The notes beneath the pieces are model-generated. The model saw only the letters and a list, made by a program, of their open reading frames with translations, searched no databases and had not been told where the DNA came from. This document shows positions 46,936 through 57,928 of a DNA stretch of 64,000 bases, in pieces. The stretch spans positions 205,163,632 to 205,227,631 of the forward strand of contig JASDDO010000006.1 of the NCBI GenBank assembly GCA_030015575.1, given 5' to 3'. A program made the position numbers and the translations under genes. This stretch comes from Agapanthus africanus. Taxonomy: Eukaryota; Streptophyta; Magnoliopsida; Asparagales; Amaryllidaceae. The number at the start of each line of letters is the position of its first letter. The first letter of the stretch is position 1.

Positions 46936-48170
46936 TTAGGTGTGTATGTTATTGAAAACTGTCTATCAATAAACTCTACATCCTGGGTATTGGATACCGG
47001 ATCAGGATCTCATATCTGTAATTCTTTACAGGCACTGAGAAGACGTAGGGTTTTCAAGGCAGGTGATATGACCCTCAGAGTTGCAAACGGAGCTGGCATG
47101 GATGCTGAGTCCATGGGGGACTATCACCTTGGGTTGTCAGATGGACACGTTTTGGTTTTGCGTAATTGCTATTTTGTACCCAATGCAACCTGTAATATCA
47201 TTTTTGTATCTTTATTATCTAAAGAAGGTTATGAATTTGCATTTGTAAGTAATGTTGTAAACATTCACCTTAATCAAATTTTGATTGGGTCAGGTACATT
47301 AAGCAATGGTATATACGTACTAAACCAACCACAGATTTTCAATGTCCAGAATACACACAAAAGAATGTCTCCGGAAACAAACCAGGTTTTCTTATGGCAT
47401 TGTAGACTGGGTCACATCAATGAGAGAAGGTTGACAAAGTTACATACAGAAGGATATTTGGATCCGTTCGAATATCAAGCGTATGCCACTTGTCAATCCT
47501 GTCTCAAAGGAAAGATGACAAAGACTCCGTTCACTGGACACGGAGTAAGAGCGAGCGAGCTCTTGGGACTCGTACACAGCAACGTGTGCGGTCCAATGTC
47601 TACACATGCGCGAAGCAGTTATTCTTACTTCATTACTTTTACGGATGACTTTTCAAGGTACGGATATGTCTTCTTAATGAAACATAAATCCGAAGCCTTT
47701 GGAAAATTCCAGGAATATAAGAATGAAGTAGAAAAACAAACAGGAAAAAGTATCAAGAACTGAGATCTGATCGATGTGGTGAATACTTAAGTGCCGAGTT
47801 CCTGGATTACTTAAAAGAGAATGGAATTCTCTCTCAGCTTACTCCTCCATACACTCCGCAGCATAACGGTGTATCGGAGAGACGGAACCGGACCCTATTG
47901 GATATGGTACGTTCCATGATGAGTAACGCTGAGTTACCGCGATAATTCTGGGGATATGCACTAGAATCAGCTGAATACCTTTTGAACCGAGTTCCAACTA
48001 AGACTGTGCTTACCACACCATATCAGATGTGGTGTGGGAAGAAACCCTATCTTAAGCACATTAAGACATGGGGATGTTCAGCTTTTGTTAAAAGGCAGCA
48101 TGCGGACAAACTCGAGGCACGCTCAGTACAGTGCAAGTTTGTGGGATATCCAAAGAACTCCAGGGGTATC
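46936..48170 (+). pseudogene. pol: Element D protease and integrase remnant
   Basis: Same frame as gag. Protease WVLDTGSGSHICN intact. Integrase HHCC (WHCRLGHIN, CQSCLKGK) intact, but HSDVCGP reads HSNVCGP, losing the first catalytic Asp. A one-base loss near 47757 ends the frame at 47763; the next frame gives RSDRCGEYL and GVSERRNRT, with a TAA at 47943-47945. A further one-base loss near 48165 shifts into the frame of the RT. Confidence 0.87.
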
Positions 48171-49996
48171 TCTTCTATTACGAAGAGGAACAAAAGATCA
48201 TTGTTTCTCGTAATGCCTATTTTTTGGAACACGAGTTCTTAGAAAAGGAAAGTAATGGGAGCGAAATAGAACTGGAAGAAATTCTAGAACCACAGACTAT
48301 TACTGAAAGCTTAGTAGAACCAGAGGGTTCAAAAGAACATGGCATTCCTACGCCGCTCCGCAGGAGTAGTAGGCAGTCTCATCCACCCGAGAGATACTAC
48401 GGTTTTCTCTTAGACGGGGATAGAGAAGATTGCATCATTGATAGTGATGAGCCGACTAGCTTCCAGCAGGCCATTCAGAGCGTTGACTCGGTAAAATGGC
48501 TGGATGCAATGCGGACCAAAATGGAGTCCATGTACACCAACAAAGTATGGACGTTGGACGTTGCTCCAGATGGGCTAAAACCCGTAGCATGCAAGTGGAT
48601 CTTCAAAAGGAAGATTGGTGTAGATGGACAGGTTGAGACCTATAAAGCTAGACTTGTTGCAAAGGGTTTTCGTCAAAGACCTGGTTTGGACTATGACGAA
48701 ACCTTTTCTCCAGTGGCTATGCTGAAATCCATTTTTTGGACGTTGCTCCAGATGGACGTAAAGACCGCTTTTCTGAATGGAAATTTAGAGGAGTGTGTCT
48801 ATATGGACCAGCCAGAGGGTTTCATTCAAAGTGGGAGCAGCGGAAAGGTGTGCAAGTTGCTTAAGTCCATCTATGGACTGAAGCAGGCATCGCGGAGTTG
48901 GAACATCTGTTTTGATGAGACGGTCAAAGAATTTGGCTTTATCAAAAATCCAGATGAACCATGCATCTATAGTAGATTTGTAGAAAGAACTGTCTTATTC
49001 CTCGTATTATACGTGGATGACATTCTTTTGATAGGAAATGACATTCCTATGCTACAATCTGTCAAGGGATTCTTATCACACAGGTTCTCCATAAAAGACC
49101 TAGGTGATGCCTCGTATATTCTGAGGATCCGAATCTTTCGTGACAGATCCAAGAGGATATTAGGACTTTCACAGTCCAGGTACATCGACACCATACTGAG
49201 AAGATTCAGTATGAAAGATTCCAAGCGCGGTAATCTACCGGCTTGTCACGGGATCACCCTCTCCAAAGAGATGTCTCCCAAGACTGATTTGGAAAGGGAT
49301 CACATGTCTATTATACCCTACGCTTCTGCGGTAGGCTCTATAATGTATGCGATGTTGTGTACCAGACCAGATGTAGCTTATGCACTGAGTGTGGTAAGCT
49401 GGTATCAGTCAAACCCTGGGGAGAAACACTGGATAGCGGTACAGAATATTCTCAAGTACCTGAGAAGGACTAAGGAGATGTTCTTGGTGTATGGCGAAAA
49501 AGACCTCCAGATCGAGGCCTTTGCTGACTCTAGCTTCCAGAGTGACAAGGATGATTCCAAGTCCATGTCGGGTTATGTCTTTACCCTCAATGGAGGGGTG
49601 GTATGTTGGAAGAGTTCCAAACAGGAAACTGTTACTGACTCGACGATGGAAGCGGAATATATCGCTGCTGCAGATGCCGCAAAAGAAGCCGTCTGGATAA
49701 GGAAGTTCTTGACAGAACTTCAGGTGGTTCCGTCCATTGTTGATCCAATACCTCTGTATTGCGCTAACAATGGGGCTATAGCTTTAGCGAAGGAACCCAG
49801 TTCCCATCAAAAGTCCAGACACATCTTGAGGCGGTATCACCTGATCAGGGAGATCGTGGGTCGCCAGGAGATCGTGGTTCGGAGAGTTTCTATGGAAGAT
49901 AACACTGTTGATCCACTCACGAAGGCCTTACCCCAGACTCAGTTCGAGCAGCTGATCGAGATGATAGGTCTTCGATACGCCAGTACATGGCCTTAG
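48171..49996 (+). pseudogene. pol: Element D reverse transcriptase and RNase H (long open frame)
   Basis: The open frame runs from 48131 to the natural TAG at 49996; its first few codons belong to a shifted reading. RT landmarks: ACKWIFKRK, YKARLVAKGF, QMDVKTAFLNG, SIYGLKQASRSWN, YVDDILLIGND. RNase H: EAFADSSFQSDKDD, DSTMEAEYIAA, LYCANN (Asp of LYCDNN changed to Ala). Ten residues are missing just before QMDV: about 45 bases were replaced by 15 bases matching a site 182 bp upstream (see findings), so the enzyme was probably impaired although the frame is open. Confidence 0.9.
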
Positions 49997-49998
49997 TG

Positions 49999-50010
49999 CA
50001 AGTGGGTGAT
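49999..50010 (+). other. Element D polypurine tract
   Basis: CAAGTGGGTGAT; one A-to-T change from the CAAGTGGGAGAT of A, B and C. Confidence 0.7.
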
Positions 50011-52107
50011 TGTTAGTGTATATGCCCTAGAGTCCATTACTGTATCATACTAGTTTGTATATTACTTAATGGAAGCTTGGGATATTCACCTTGTATAGAC
50101 AATCTTTCTCAATATAGTAGTATGCTACTTGGTTTGTTTCTGCTTTAATGTGTACATGTGTTTATTTTAGTATATCACCTATACACATTAGTGTAACCCT
50201 TAGGATCTTTGATTGATTACGAGCGTTGTGATGGCAGTCACACTAGTGGGGGCTGGGTAATCCACAAGCACATCTTTATGCAGGTCCCTATTCGTAGGAC
50301 TATTGAGACAGGGCATCGATACTCCGGAGTAGACTAGCGTATGCGCTTCTCATCCCAGTGTGGGAGACGGTCTGTCCCACAGCCGTCAGTACGTCATACT
50401 TGAGATAGTATGCGGGTGCTCGTTAGGTTACGAGTACACTGGACAGGACTCGTCGGGAACTGTTGGTTGGTACTATACCTATCGTCAGTTATCAGTTCCC
50501 AGGTGACATGAGTACAGCTTAGTCCGCTGACTTGACACTGTCACTTCGCCTCGAGTGTGTTCCCACTATACTTTGATTACTACCCTACAACGGCTCAAAG
50601 GAGTCGTGCAAACAGGTAGTAGTTGGGTGCAGTCCCGAAGCTCTTGGAGGCAGTGACGGTTAGACAGGATTCGTCTCTCCCGGTATTGGGGGTTGATATC
50701 GCGTTGTGTCTAGGAGAGCCATTACACAAAGTCCCTGGCCAGGGCAAGCGAGATATACTGGTAGGTTTCCAGTGTTATCTCAGGGTGTTCTGGGCTACAC
50801 TCCGACACGACTTGTACCGCTATTAGGGGACTGACGTTTACCTCCCCCCTAGGCCCGCCATGTGATATTCTCAGACGAACAGACCGGACTGTACGCAGAT
50901 TGTCACATTCAGGCTCAGTAGGAGTTCAGATGGGTTTCACCTCGTCCGTCTTCTTATCGGCATCTACCTGGGGACCATTACGCACAGCTAGTGCCACATG
51001 CGGTCTGTGGTTAAACCCATTGCCTGCTTTGTGTCGAGTCTTTAGAGTCCTACACAGAAAGCTATTCGCCTTTAGGCAAAAGAGTAGAGGTCGCATGGTT
51101 TTGCGACAGGGTTCGGTCACATCCGTGCACTTGTGCACGTTTAGTGTCCGGGCAGTTAACACTAGCGGGTTTTGGTTTAAGCCAGATCCTAGTGTACGTT
51201 TTAGGATTGGTTTTATTTCGTTTGTATTCGTGTTCTTCGGAACGCGGATGAGGGTGTGTATGCACAGTTGATAGAGAGACAGAGGCAGAGGATTCTCATT
51301 GGGGTTGTTGACTGTTGACTGTTGACTTTTGCTAAAACCCTAATGAGAATATGAAATATGATTAACAATGATATTAATTAAGTATTATAGTGACATGGTT
51401 GTTGAGGGGTTGACTTTGTTGACTTGTTGACTTTGTTGAACGGTTGACTAGGTTGGACTAGTTGACCATCATCATTACAATGGCTATCATTTCATGGCAA
51501 AGACTTTTGCTTGCTTGTTTCTTTTTGCAAAATGAGTGCATGAAATGATATGGCCATTTTGACTTGAACCATCACATAATACTCAATTACTATTATGAGT
51601 TATCATGATTTTGGATTATGAGAGCTAGGATGGAAAAAGGCTTGCTCATTCTCTCATTTCCTTTCTCTCTCTTGCTTGAGCTCTCCCTCTTCCTCTTGCT
51701 CTCTCTAGTCTATGGTTCACTTGTCTCATGTGTTGAGAAGTAAGAACCATAGAGATAAAGCCCAACACACTCCTCTACTCATCCTAGTTTACAAGGTTTA
51801 GCAAACCAAGAGTTCTAGTTTCTTCTAGTTTGATGTGAAGCCAAAGGTAGAAGCTTTCAGGTGGATCCATCTTCGGCGCAAGGAGACGACAAGGAGAGGC
51901 CGTTCCGACCACCGCAAGGAGTTGAAGATGAAGGAGTTCAAGTTAAGGTATAACCGCCTAACTGAGTAGGTAAAACTCTTGTTAGGATTGTTAGATAGTT
52001 GTTTAACAAAGATCCGTATTTTGAGTCCATGTTACCACCTCTAGAAAAATCGTTTTTCATCATTTCCGCAAGCCCGTAAGTACCGGGAGAGGTAACGTGG
52101 ACTTACA
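50011..52107 (+). repeat. Element D 3' LTR
   Basis: 2097 bp, TGTTAGTGTATATGCC to GTGGACTTACA, followed by GTTGT. Holds eight TTGAC(C/T) W-box cores within 51308-51467. Confidence 0.93.
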
Positions 52108-52365
52108 GTTGTGACCACTCATGTAGGAGAGTCGTTTGTTGCTAGGCACGTGTTCCGATCCTGTATTGTCCGTATTGGCGAGAGAGAGTTTCCTGTCGAC
52201 TTGATCCTTGTTGAGATGTTGGACTTCGATGTTCTTTTGGGCATAGATTGGTTAGCCACGTGCTATGCGTCTGTGGACTGCCGCGAGAAGACAGTTAGAT
52301 TTTGTTTTCCCGGCGAGTCGGCTTTTGTTGTGCAGAGGACCGTGGTGCCGCCCTTCACATTTTGA
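52108..52365 (+). pseudogene. pol: Element G protease, continued after element D
   Basis: Resumes in frame across the GTTGT duplication (THVGESFVARHVFRSC ... DFDVLLGIDWLATCYASVDC), the second half of a gypsy aspartic protease with its conserved LLGIDWL. Ends in TGA after a frameshift near 52350. Confidence 0.88.
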
Positions 52366-53405
52366 TTTCTTCTCTTCGCGCTGGACAGCTGTTGAGGAAG
52401 GGATGTCAGAGATTTCTATCCTATGTTTGCGATACTAGAGCTACGGATGTTCCGTTGGACCAAGTTCCGATTGTTCATGAGTTCCCTGATGTTTTCCCTG
52501 ACGAGCTTCCTGGGCTACCGCCCGAGCGGGATATTGTTTTCTGTATTGATTTGATTCCCAGCACTGGGCCTATTTCTATACCTCCTTATCGGATGGCCCC
52601 GATGGAGCTTAGTGAGTTGAAGGTACAGTTGCAAGATTTGCTGGATAAGGGACTTATTCGACCCAGTGTTTCTCCTTGGGGTGCTCCGGTCCTGTTTGTC
52701 AAGAAGAAGGACGGCAGTTTGCGTTTGTCTATCGACTACCGCCAGCTGAACAGGGTTACCGTGCGGAACGGATATCCTTTGCCACGCATCGACGACTTGT
52801 TCGACCAGCTTCAGGGGGAAGGATATTTTTCGAGGATCGACTTGCGATAAGGATACCATCAGCTACGGGTTCGACAGGAGGATATTCCGATGACAGCTTT
52901 CCGCACGCGCTATGGCCATTATGAGTTTTTGGTGATGTCGTTCGGACTCACCAATGCCCCAGCAGCATTTATGGACTTGATGAACCGTATTTTCAGGCCG
53001 TATCTTGATTTGTTCATCATCGTATTCATTGACGATATTTTAGTGTATTCCCGGAGCAGAGAGGAGCACGAGCAGCACCTGCGGATCACACTGTAGACTT
53101 TGAGGGAGCACCAGCTATTTGCAAAATTCTCCAAGTGCGCATTCTGGCTTGACATCGTAGACTTCTTGGGTCACGTGATTACACGAGACGGTATATGTGT
53201 GGACCCGAGGAAGATTGAGGTCGTTCAGAGTTGGCCCAGACCCGCATCAATTATGGAGATCCGCAGCTTTCTAGGACTGGCCAGCTACTACAGGCGATTT
53301 GTGCAGGACTTCTCCCGGATTGCCGCACCATTGACCGGGTTGACCCATAAGGGAGTTCCTTTCGATTGGACGGAGGAGTGCGATCATAGCTTTCAGCAGC
53401 TATGG
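52366..53405 (+). pseudogene. pol: Element G reverse transcriptase
   Basis: Gypsy RT in one frame with two stops: TAA at 52848-52850 and TAG at 53094-53096. Motifs: [55 protein letters not shown], catalytic [11 protein letters not shown], and the connection part [10 protein letters not shown] ... [17 protein letters not shown]. The sequence stops at FQQL, where RNase H should follow. Confidence 0.92.
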
Positions 53406-54871
53406 ACTTGTACAGTGATGACCGTTGTTCAGAGATCATGGCACAGATTGGACAGGGAAGATTTTCCGTGTTCGTGATCGATGATCACGGAATACTGTGA
53501 TTTGGGACTAGACTGTGCGTACGAGATGCTGAGGGATTGCGGCGTGAGATTCTTGAGGAGGCACATCGATCGGTGTATAGTGTTCATCCGGGTTCCACCA
53601 AGATGTACCATGATATGAGAGATGTTTACTGGTGGGACGGAATGAAGAGGGACATCGCAGACTTCGTGTCGAGATGCCTGACTTGTCAGCAAGTCAAGGC
53701 CGAGCACCAGAGGCCAGCGGGAGAGCTACAACCATTACCCATTCCGGAGTGGAAATGGGAACAGATTTCGATGGATTTCATGGTGGGTCTACCCAGGACT
53801 AGGAGAGGGTATGACTCCTTCTGGGTGATCGTGGATCGATTGACGAAAGCAGCACACTTCCTGCCGGTGAAGACGACTTTCGGATTTGCTCAGTATGCCC
53901 AGATTTACATCGACGAGATTGTATGACTGCATGGGGTCCCGACGTGTATCGTGTCCGATCGAGGCACCCAGTTTACCAGCCGACTATGGCAGAGGCTTCA
54001 GGAGGATTTGGGCACCCGCTTGAGTTTCAGCACAGCACTTCATCCGCAGACCAACGGCCAGTCAGAGCGGACTATTCAGACTTTCGAGGACATGCTCCGA
54101 GCATGCGTTTTAGACTTTGGTGGTAGCTGGGATCATCATTTACCCTTGGTGGAGTTCTTCTACAAAAATAGTTTCCAGGATACTATTCAGATGGCACCTT
54201 TCGAGGCCTTGTATGGGAGGAGATGTAGATCGCCCGTCTGTTGGACAGAGCTCAGTGAGAGCAGTATTTTGGGGCCACAGATCATACAGGAGACGACCGA
54301 GAAGATTCAGCTGATTCGACACAGGATGAGGACAGCTCAGAGCAGGAAGAAATCGTACGCTGACAGACACCGCCGCAGATTAGAGTTCGCAGTTGGCGAT
54401 CACGTTTTTTTGAGGGCCTCTCTGATGAAGGGAGTGATGAGATTTGGACGAAAAGAGAAGCTTAGCCCCAGATTCATAGGTCCCTTCGAGATCCTCGAGC
54501 GAGTGGGCGCAGTGGCATATCGTTTGGCTCTTCCACTCGACTTCGCAGACGTTCACCCCGTATTCCACGTGTCGATGCTTCGCAGATACCTACATGACCC
54601 TTCGCACATGATTCAACATCAGACCGTTCAGCTCGAGCGCGATCTTTCGTTCACCGAGCTGCCAGTCGTGATATTGGACCAGCAGGTGAAGAAACATAGA
54701 TTGAAGGTCTTGCCATCAGTGAAGGTGCTTTGGCGCAGCCCGAATAGTGAAGAGATCACTTGGGAGGCCGAGGGCGAGATGCGGAAGAAATTCCCTCATT
54801 TCTTTGAAGGTATACGTAGCTTTATATTTTTAAATTCGGGGACGAATTTCTTTAAAGGTGGAAGATTGTAA
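53406..54871 (+). pseudogene. pol: Element G integrase with chromodomain-like C-terminus
   Basis: Starts with the tether to integrase (TGA within it near 53505), then the H2C2 zinc region (HRSVYSVHPGSTKMYHD ... CLTCQQVKAEHQ), and the catalytic triad in ISMDFMVGLP, IVSDRGTQF and NGQSERTIQT. TGA at 53924-53926 interrupts. A GPFEILERVGAVAYRLALP region and a weak chromodomain-like tail (VKVLWRSPNSEEITWEAEGEM) support the Tekay/Del clade. The stop overlaps the LTR start. RNase H is missing between RT and this part. Confidence 0.9.
54854..54866 (+). other. Element G polypurine tract
   Basis: AAAGGTGGAAGAT directly before TGTAACAAC of the 3' LTR. Confidence 0.8.
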
Positions 54872-57800
54872 CAACTTACAATGTGATTAATGTATAATTA
54901 TACTTTAATATAAGGTTTTTAATAAAAAGTTTATCAAATTGATTTTCAAATATTTTATCAAATTTGATGAATATTTTATTAGAATTTTCCTAAGCTTGCA
55001 CACACTTGTGCATGTAAACTAGGACTTAATTAGGGTTAAACCATGATTAGAAACCATGGTGGGTTAACCCATTTTAATTAAGTTATTTAGTTTTGGGTTT
55101 TAATTTAGTATGGTTGTTTTTTTTTAAATGGAAAAAGGATTTGAATTTTCTTTTGTGTTGACTAGGTGAGAGAGAGAGAGAATGGAATCATGGCATGAGC
55201 CATGCCTTCATTAAATGAAGAGAGAGAGGGGGGGTTGACTCTTTTGTGCTTCCATTTCTTTTGCCTCACTCATTTTTCTCACCACTCTCTCTCATTCTCA
55301 CACACACAACAACAACACCAGCAGCAGCAGAACGAGCAGCAGCAGCACCAACAGCACCATCAGCAGCTGCTCCAGCATCAGCAGCAGTTCCAGACAGCAA
55401 CAGCATAGCAGGCAGCAGCAGCAGCAACAACAGCTCTTTTCCTCCTCTTCTTCTTCTTCTCCTTGCATGTAGGATTCCTATGGGGTATAATCTCCGAACT
55501 CATTCTTTTGTTTGCTAAACTTAAGTGTTTAGTAGCTTTGATTAGTGCTAAATGTGAGAAGTAGTGCACGAAATGGTGTTTTGTGTGAATTTGTGGCCAA
55601 GTGATGTTAGTGATGGTTATACTAACTTAGTTAAGTGTTGTTAGGGCCACTTAAACCTAGTTAAACCCTAGATTTAACCAAAATACCCTAGGTTTCCTTT
55701 TTGTGCAAAATATAACGTTTTTTAGTAAAACTTGGCCTTTCTGTGATCTTCTTTTGACCCGGCTCTTTCAGAGAAAATTTGAGCAAACTGGAGCATATAT
55801 ACTTGTTCTAAGACTACACAGACCAAGCACGAACCTATAACCCCACACTCAGGCAGCCGATTTATTCTTTCTGGCCGCAAATTGCGGCCAGATGAGGGAG
55901 TTAGGTGTTAGGGTTTTGGCTAGAGGAGTCTGTTGTATTCTTAGGGTCTGTGGTATGTGCAATTTCGTAAGTTTTCACCTGTGTTAGAATTTGGAACCAT
56001 ATATCGTTTTACTAGTACGTTTTGTTTGCGCGATACGAGAGTGGGTTCTGTGTTCTAGCGTATCGCGACGTGTCAGGGTAGTTTTAGACGCGTATATACA
56101 CGTTTCAGCGTATCGGACACACGCGCGTTTAGTTCACGACGTGAGTTTCTCGTTTGATTTCGATATCGCGTTTTGCGAGATATTTGCTTATATGGATTCC
56201 TTATGTAAATTCCAGATTCGCAGGCGGGTACGTCGAACACCGCAAGGAAGGAGAAGCAAGTGGTCGGCTACACTTAGCACGCGACCAGGTGAGTAGATTT
56301 AGCATCTACGGGGAAATCGCCCGTATGGCATTAAGCGTCAGGGCGTGATAGGATATTTAGTCGTAGATGTTTATGTGTATTACTGTAGCATACATCCATT
56401 ATTGCATATAGAAATGGTAGATATAGAACACTGCACTATCACTAACGGTTAAAGCTGCACGAGCACTTTTTGTATGTTACACTCACACCGTTAGTTTATG
56501 CCATGACACTTGCACTATAGGATTGCTACGAATTACATAACGTTTTGATTGCCGCATCATTGATGATTGTCATGACTTGTCACATATATTTATATCATCA
56601 TACTTGCGCACATGCACACTGTATATTCATACCAGTGCACACATATATTGATATCTTCATACTTACGCACATGCACACTGTATATTCTTACCAATGCACA
56701 CATATACTGATATAATAATACTTGCGCACATGCACACTGTATATTCATACCAGTGCACACATATACTGATATCTTCATACTTGCGCACATGCACACTGTA
56801 TATTCATACCAATGCCACATATAATGATATCTTCATACTTGCGCACATACACACTGTATATTCATACCAGTGCACACATATATTGATATCATCATATTTG
56901 CGCACATGCACACTGTATATTCATACCGGTGCACACATAGATTGATATCATCATACTTGTGCACATGCACACTGTATATTCATACCGGTGCACACATAGA
57001 TTGATATCATCATACTTGCGCACATGCACACTGTATATTCATACCAGTGCACACATATAATGATATCTTCATACTTACGCACATGCACACTGTATATTCA
57101 TACCAGTGCACACATATATTGATATCAACGTACTTGCGTACATGCACACTGTATATTCATACCAGTGCATACATATATTGATATCATCATACTTGCGCAC
57201 ATGCACACCGCATATTCATACCAGTGCACACATATATTGATATCATCATACTTACGCACATGCATACCGCATATTCTTACCAGTGCACACATATATTGAT
57301 ATCATCATACTTGCGCACATGCACACCACATATTCTTACCAGTGCACACATATATTGATATCATCATACTTGGGCATATGCACACTGTATATTCATACCA
57401 GTGCACACATATATTGATATCTTCATACTTGCGCACATTCACACTGTATTTTCATAGTAGTGCTACACTCATATTCGCGTATATATCCTTTTGCACATCC
57501 ATATCTACATATGCTACATACATGGATGATATCGATTTGATTTCATGAATAATAGGGACCGCATGAGATATTTTCAAAACTGGATTCTTTTAAATGAGCG
57601 GTTTTCCCTTTTTACTCTTAGTGTCATACGACACGTTGCATGGATTTATGCATTGAGTTTGGATTTATGGGATTTCTGGATTTGAGAACCGTGGAATGAT
57701 TTTAAGAAAAGACGCACTGATTTTAAATCCCGGTTTCTCTCGATATGATATTTCAGTGCGTTCACCATGAGTTTTCTCGGTTGCAGAGAGCTTGTGTGAG

Positions 57801-57928
57801 TATACCCGATTTGAGGAGTGGTAGGCACCGATTGAGTATACATGGTGGACCCGGTATGGTACCCCGGGACAAGAAGACACATATTGATTGACGGTGAGCC
57901 CAGCTGAGGGACTACTACCTACCGGTGA
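54867..57928 (+). repeat. Element G 3' LTR, first 3.06 kb
   Basis: Homologous to 31512-34533 of the 5' LTR. Carries a perfect 21-bp palindrome (55871-55891) with arms CTGGCCGCAA and TTGCGGCCAG; the 5' LTR copy has one change. Ends at CTACCGGTGA where F begins; GGTGA (57924-57928) is the expected duplication. Confidence 0.9.
56581..57465 (+). repeat. 59-bp minisatellite in G 3' LTR, about 15 copies
   Basis: Same unit as 33240-34070, roughly one more copy. Long open frames here (such as 56694-56945) are by-products of the array. Confidence 0.9.

Larger units (their letters stand above)
41914..52107 (+). mobile_element. Complete copia element D (LTR-1 subfamily) with TSD GTTGT
   Basis: 5' LTR 41914-44000, PBS, leader, gag-pol, polypurine tract, 3' LTR 50011-52107. 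Target duplication GTTGT at 41909-41913 and 52108-52112; removing D restores G's protease frame. I count about 15 differences in the first roughly 365 aligned LTR bases (about 4 percent), fewer than in A. It is the least decayed element, with a 621-codon frame covering RT and RNase H. Confidence 0.94.
31512..57928 (+). mobile_element. Ty3/gypsy element G (Tekay/Del-type chromovirus), triply interrupted
   Basis: 5' LTR 31512-40240 (about 4.4 kb without its insertion), PBS, gag (40475-), protease-RT-integrase with a divergent chromodomain-like C-terminus (to 54871), polypurine tract, 3' LTR from 54867. An inverted solo LTR sits in its 5' LTR, complete element D in its protease region, and element F in its 3' LTR. 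Inserted in E, with GATTA (31507-31511) as the expected duplication. Gene order RT before IN and the RT motif [11 protein letters not shown] identify Ty3/gypsy. Confidence 0.92.

Noticed and set aside
51410..51440. TTGACTTTG in D's LTR as a pairing partner of the D triple hairpin (CAAAGTCAA)
   Set aside because: The match is not kept in B or C, whose hairpin loops differ while their LTRs show no matching change; the word is part of the W-box repeats.
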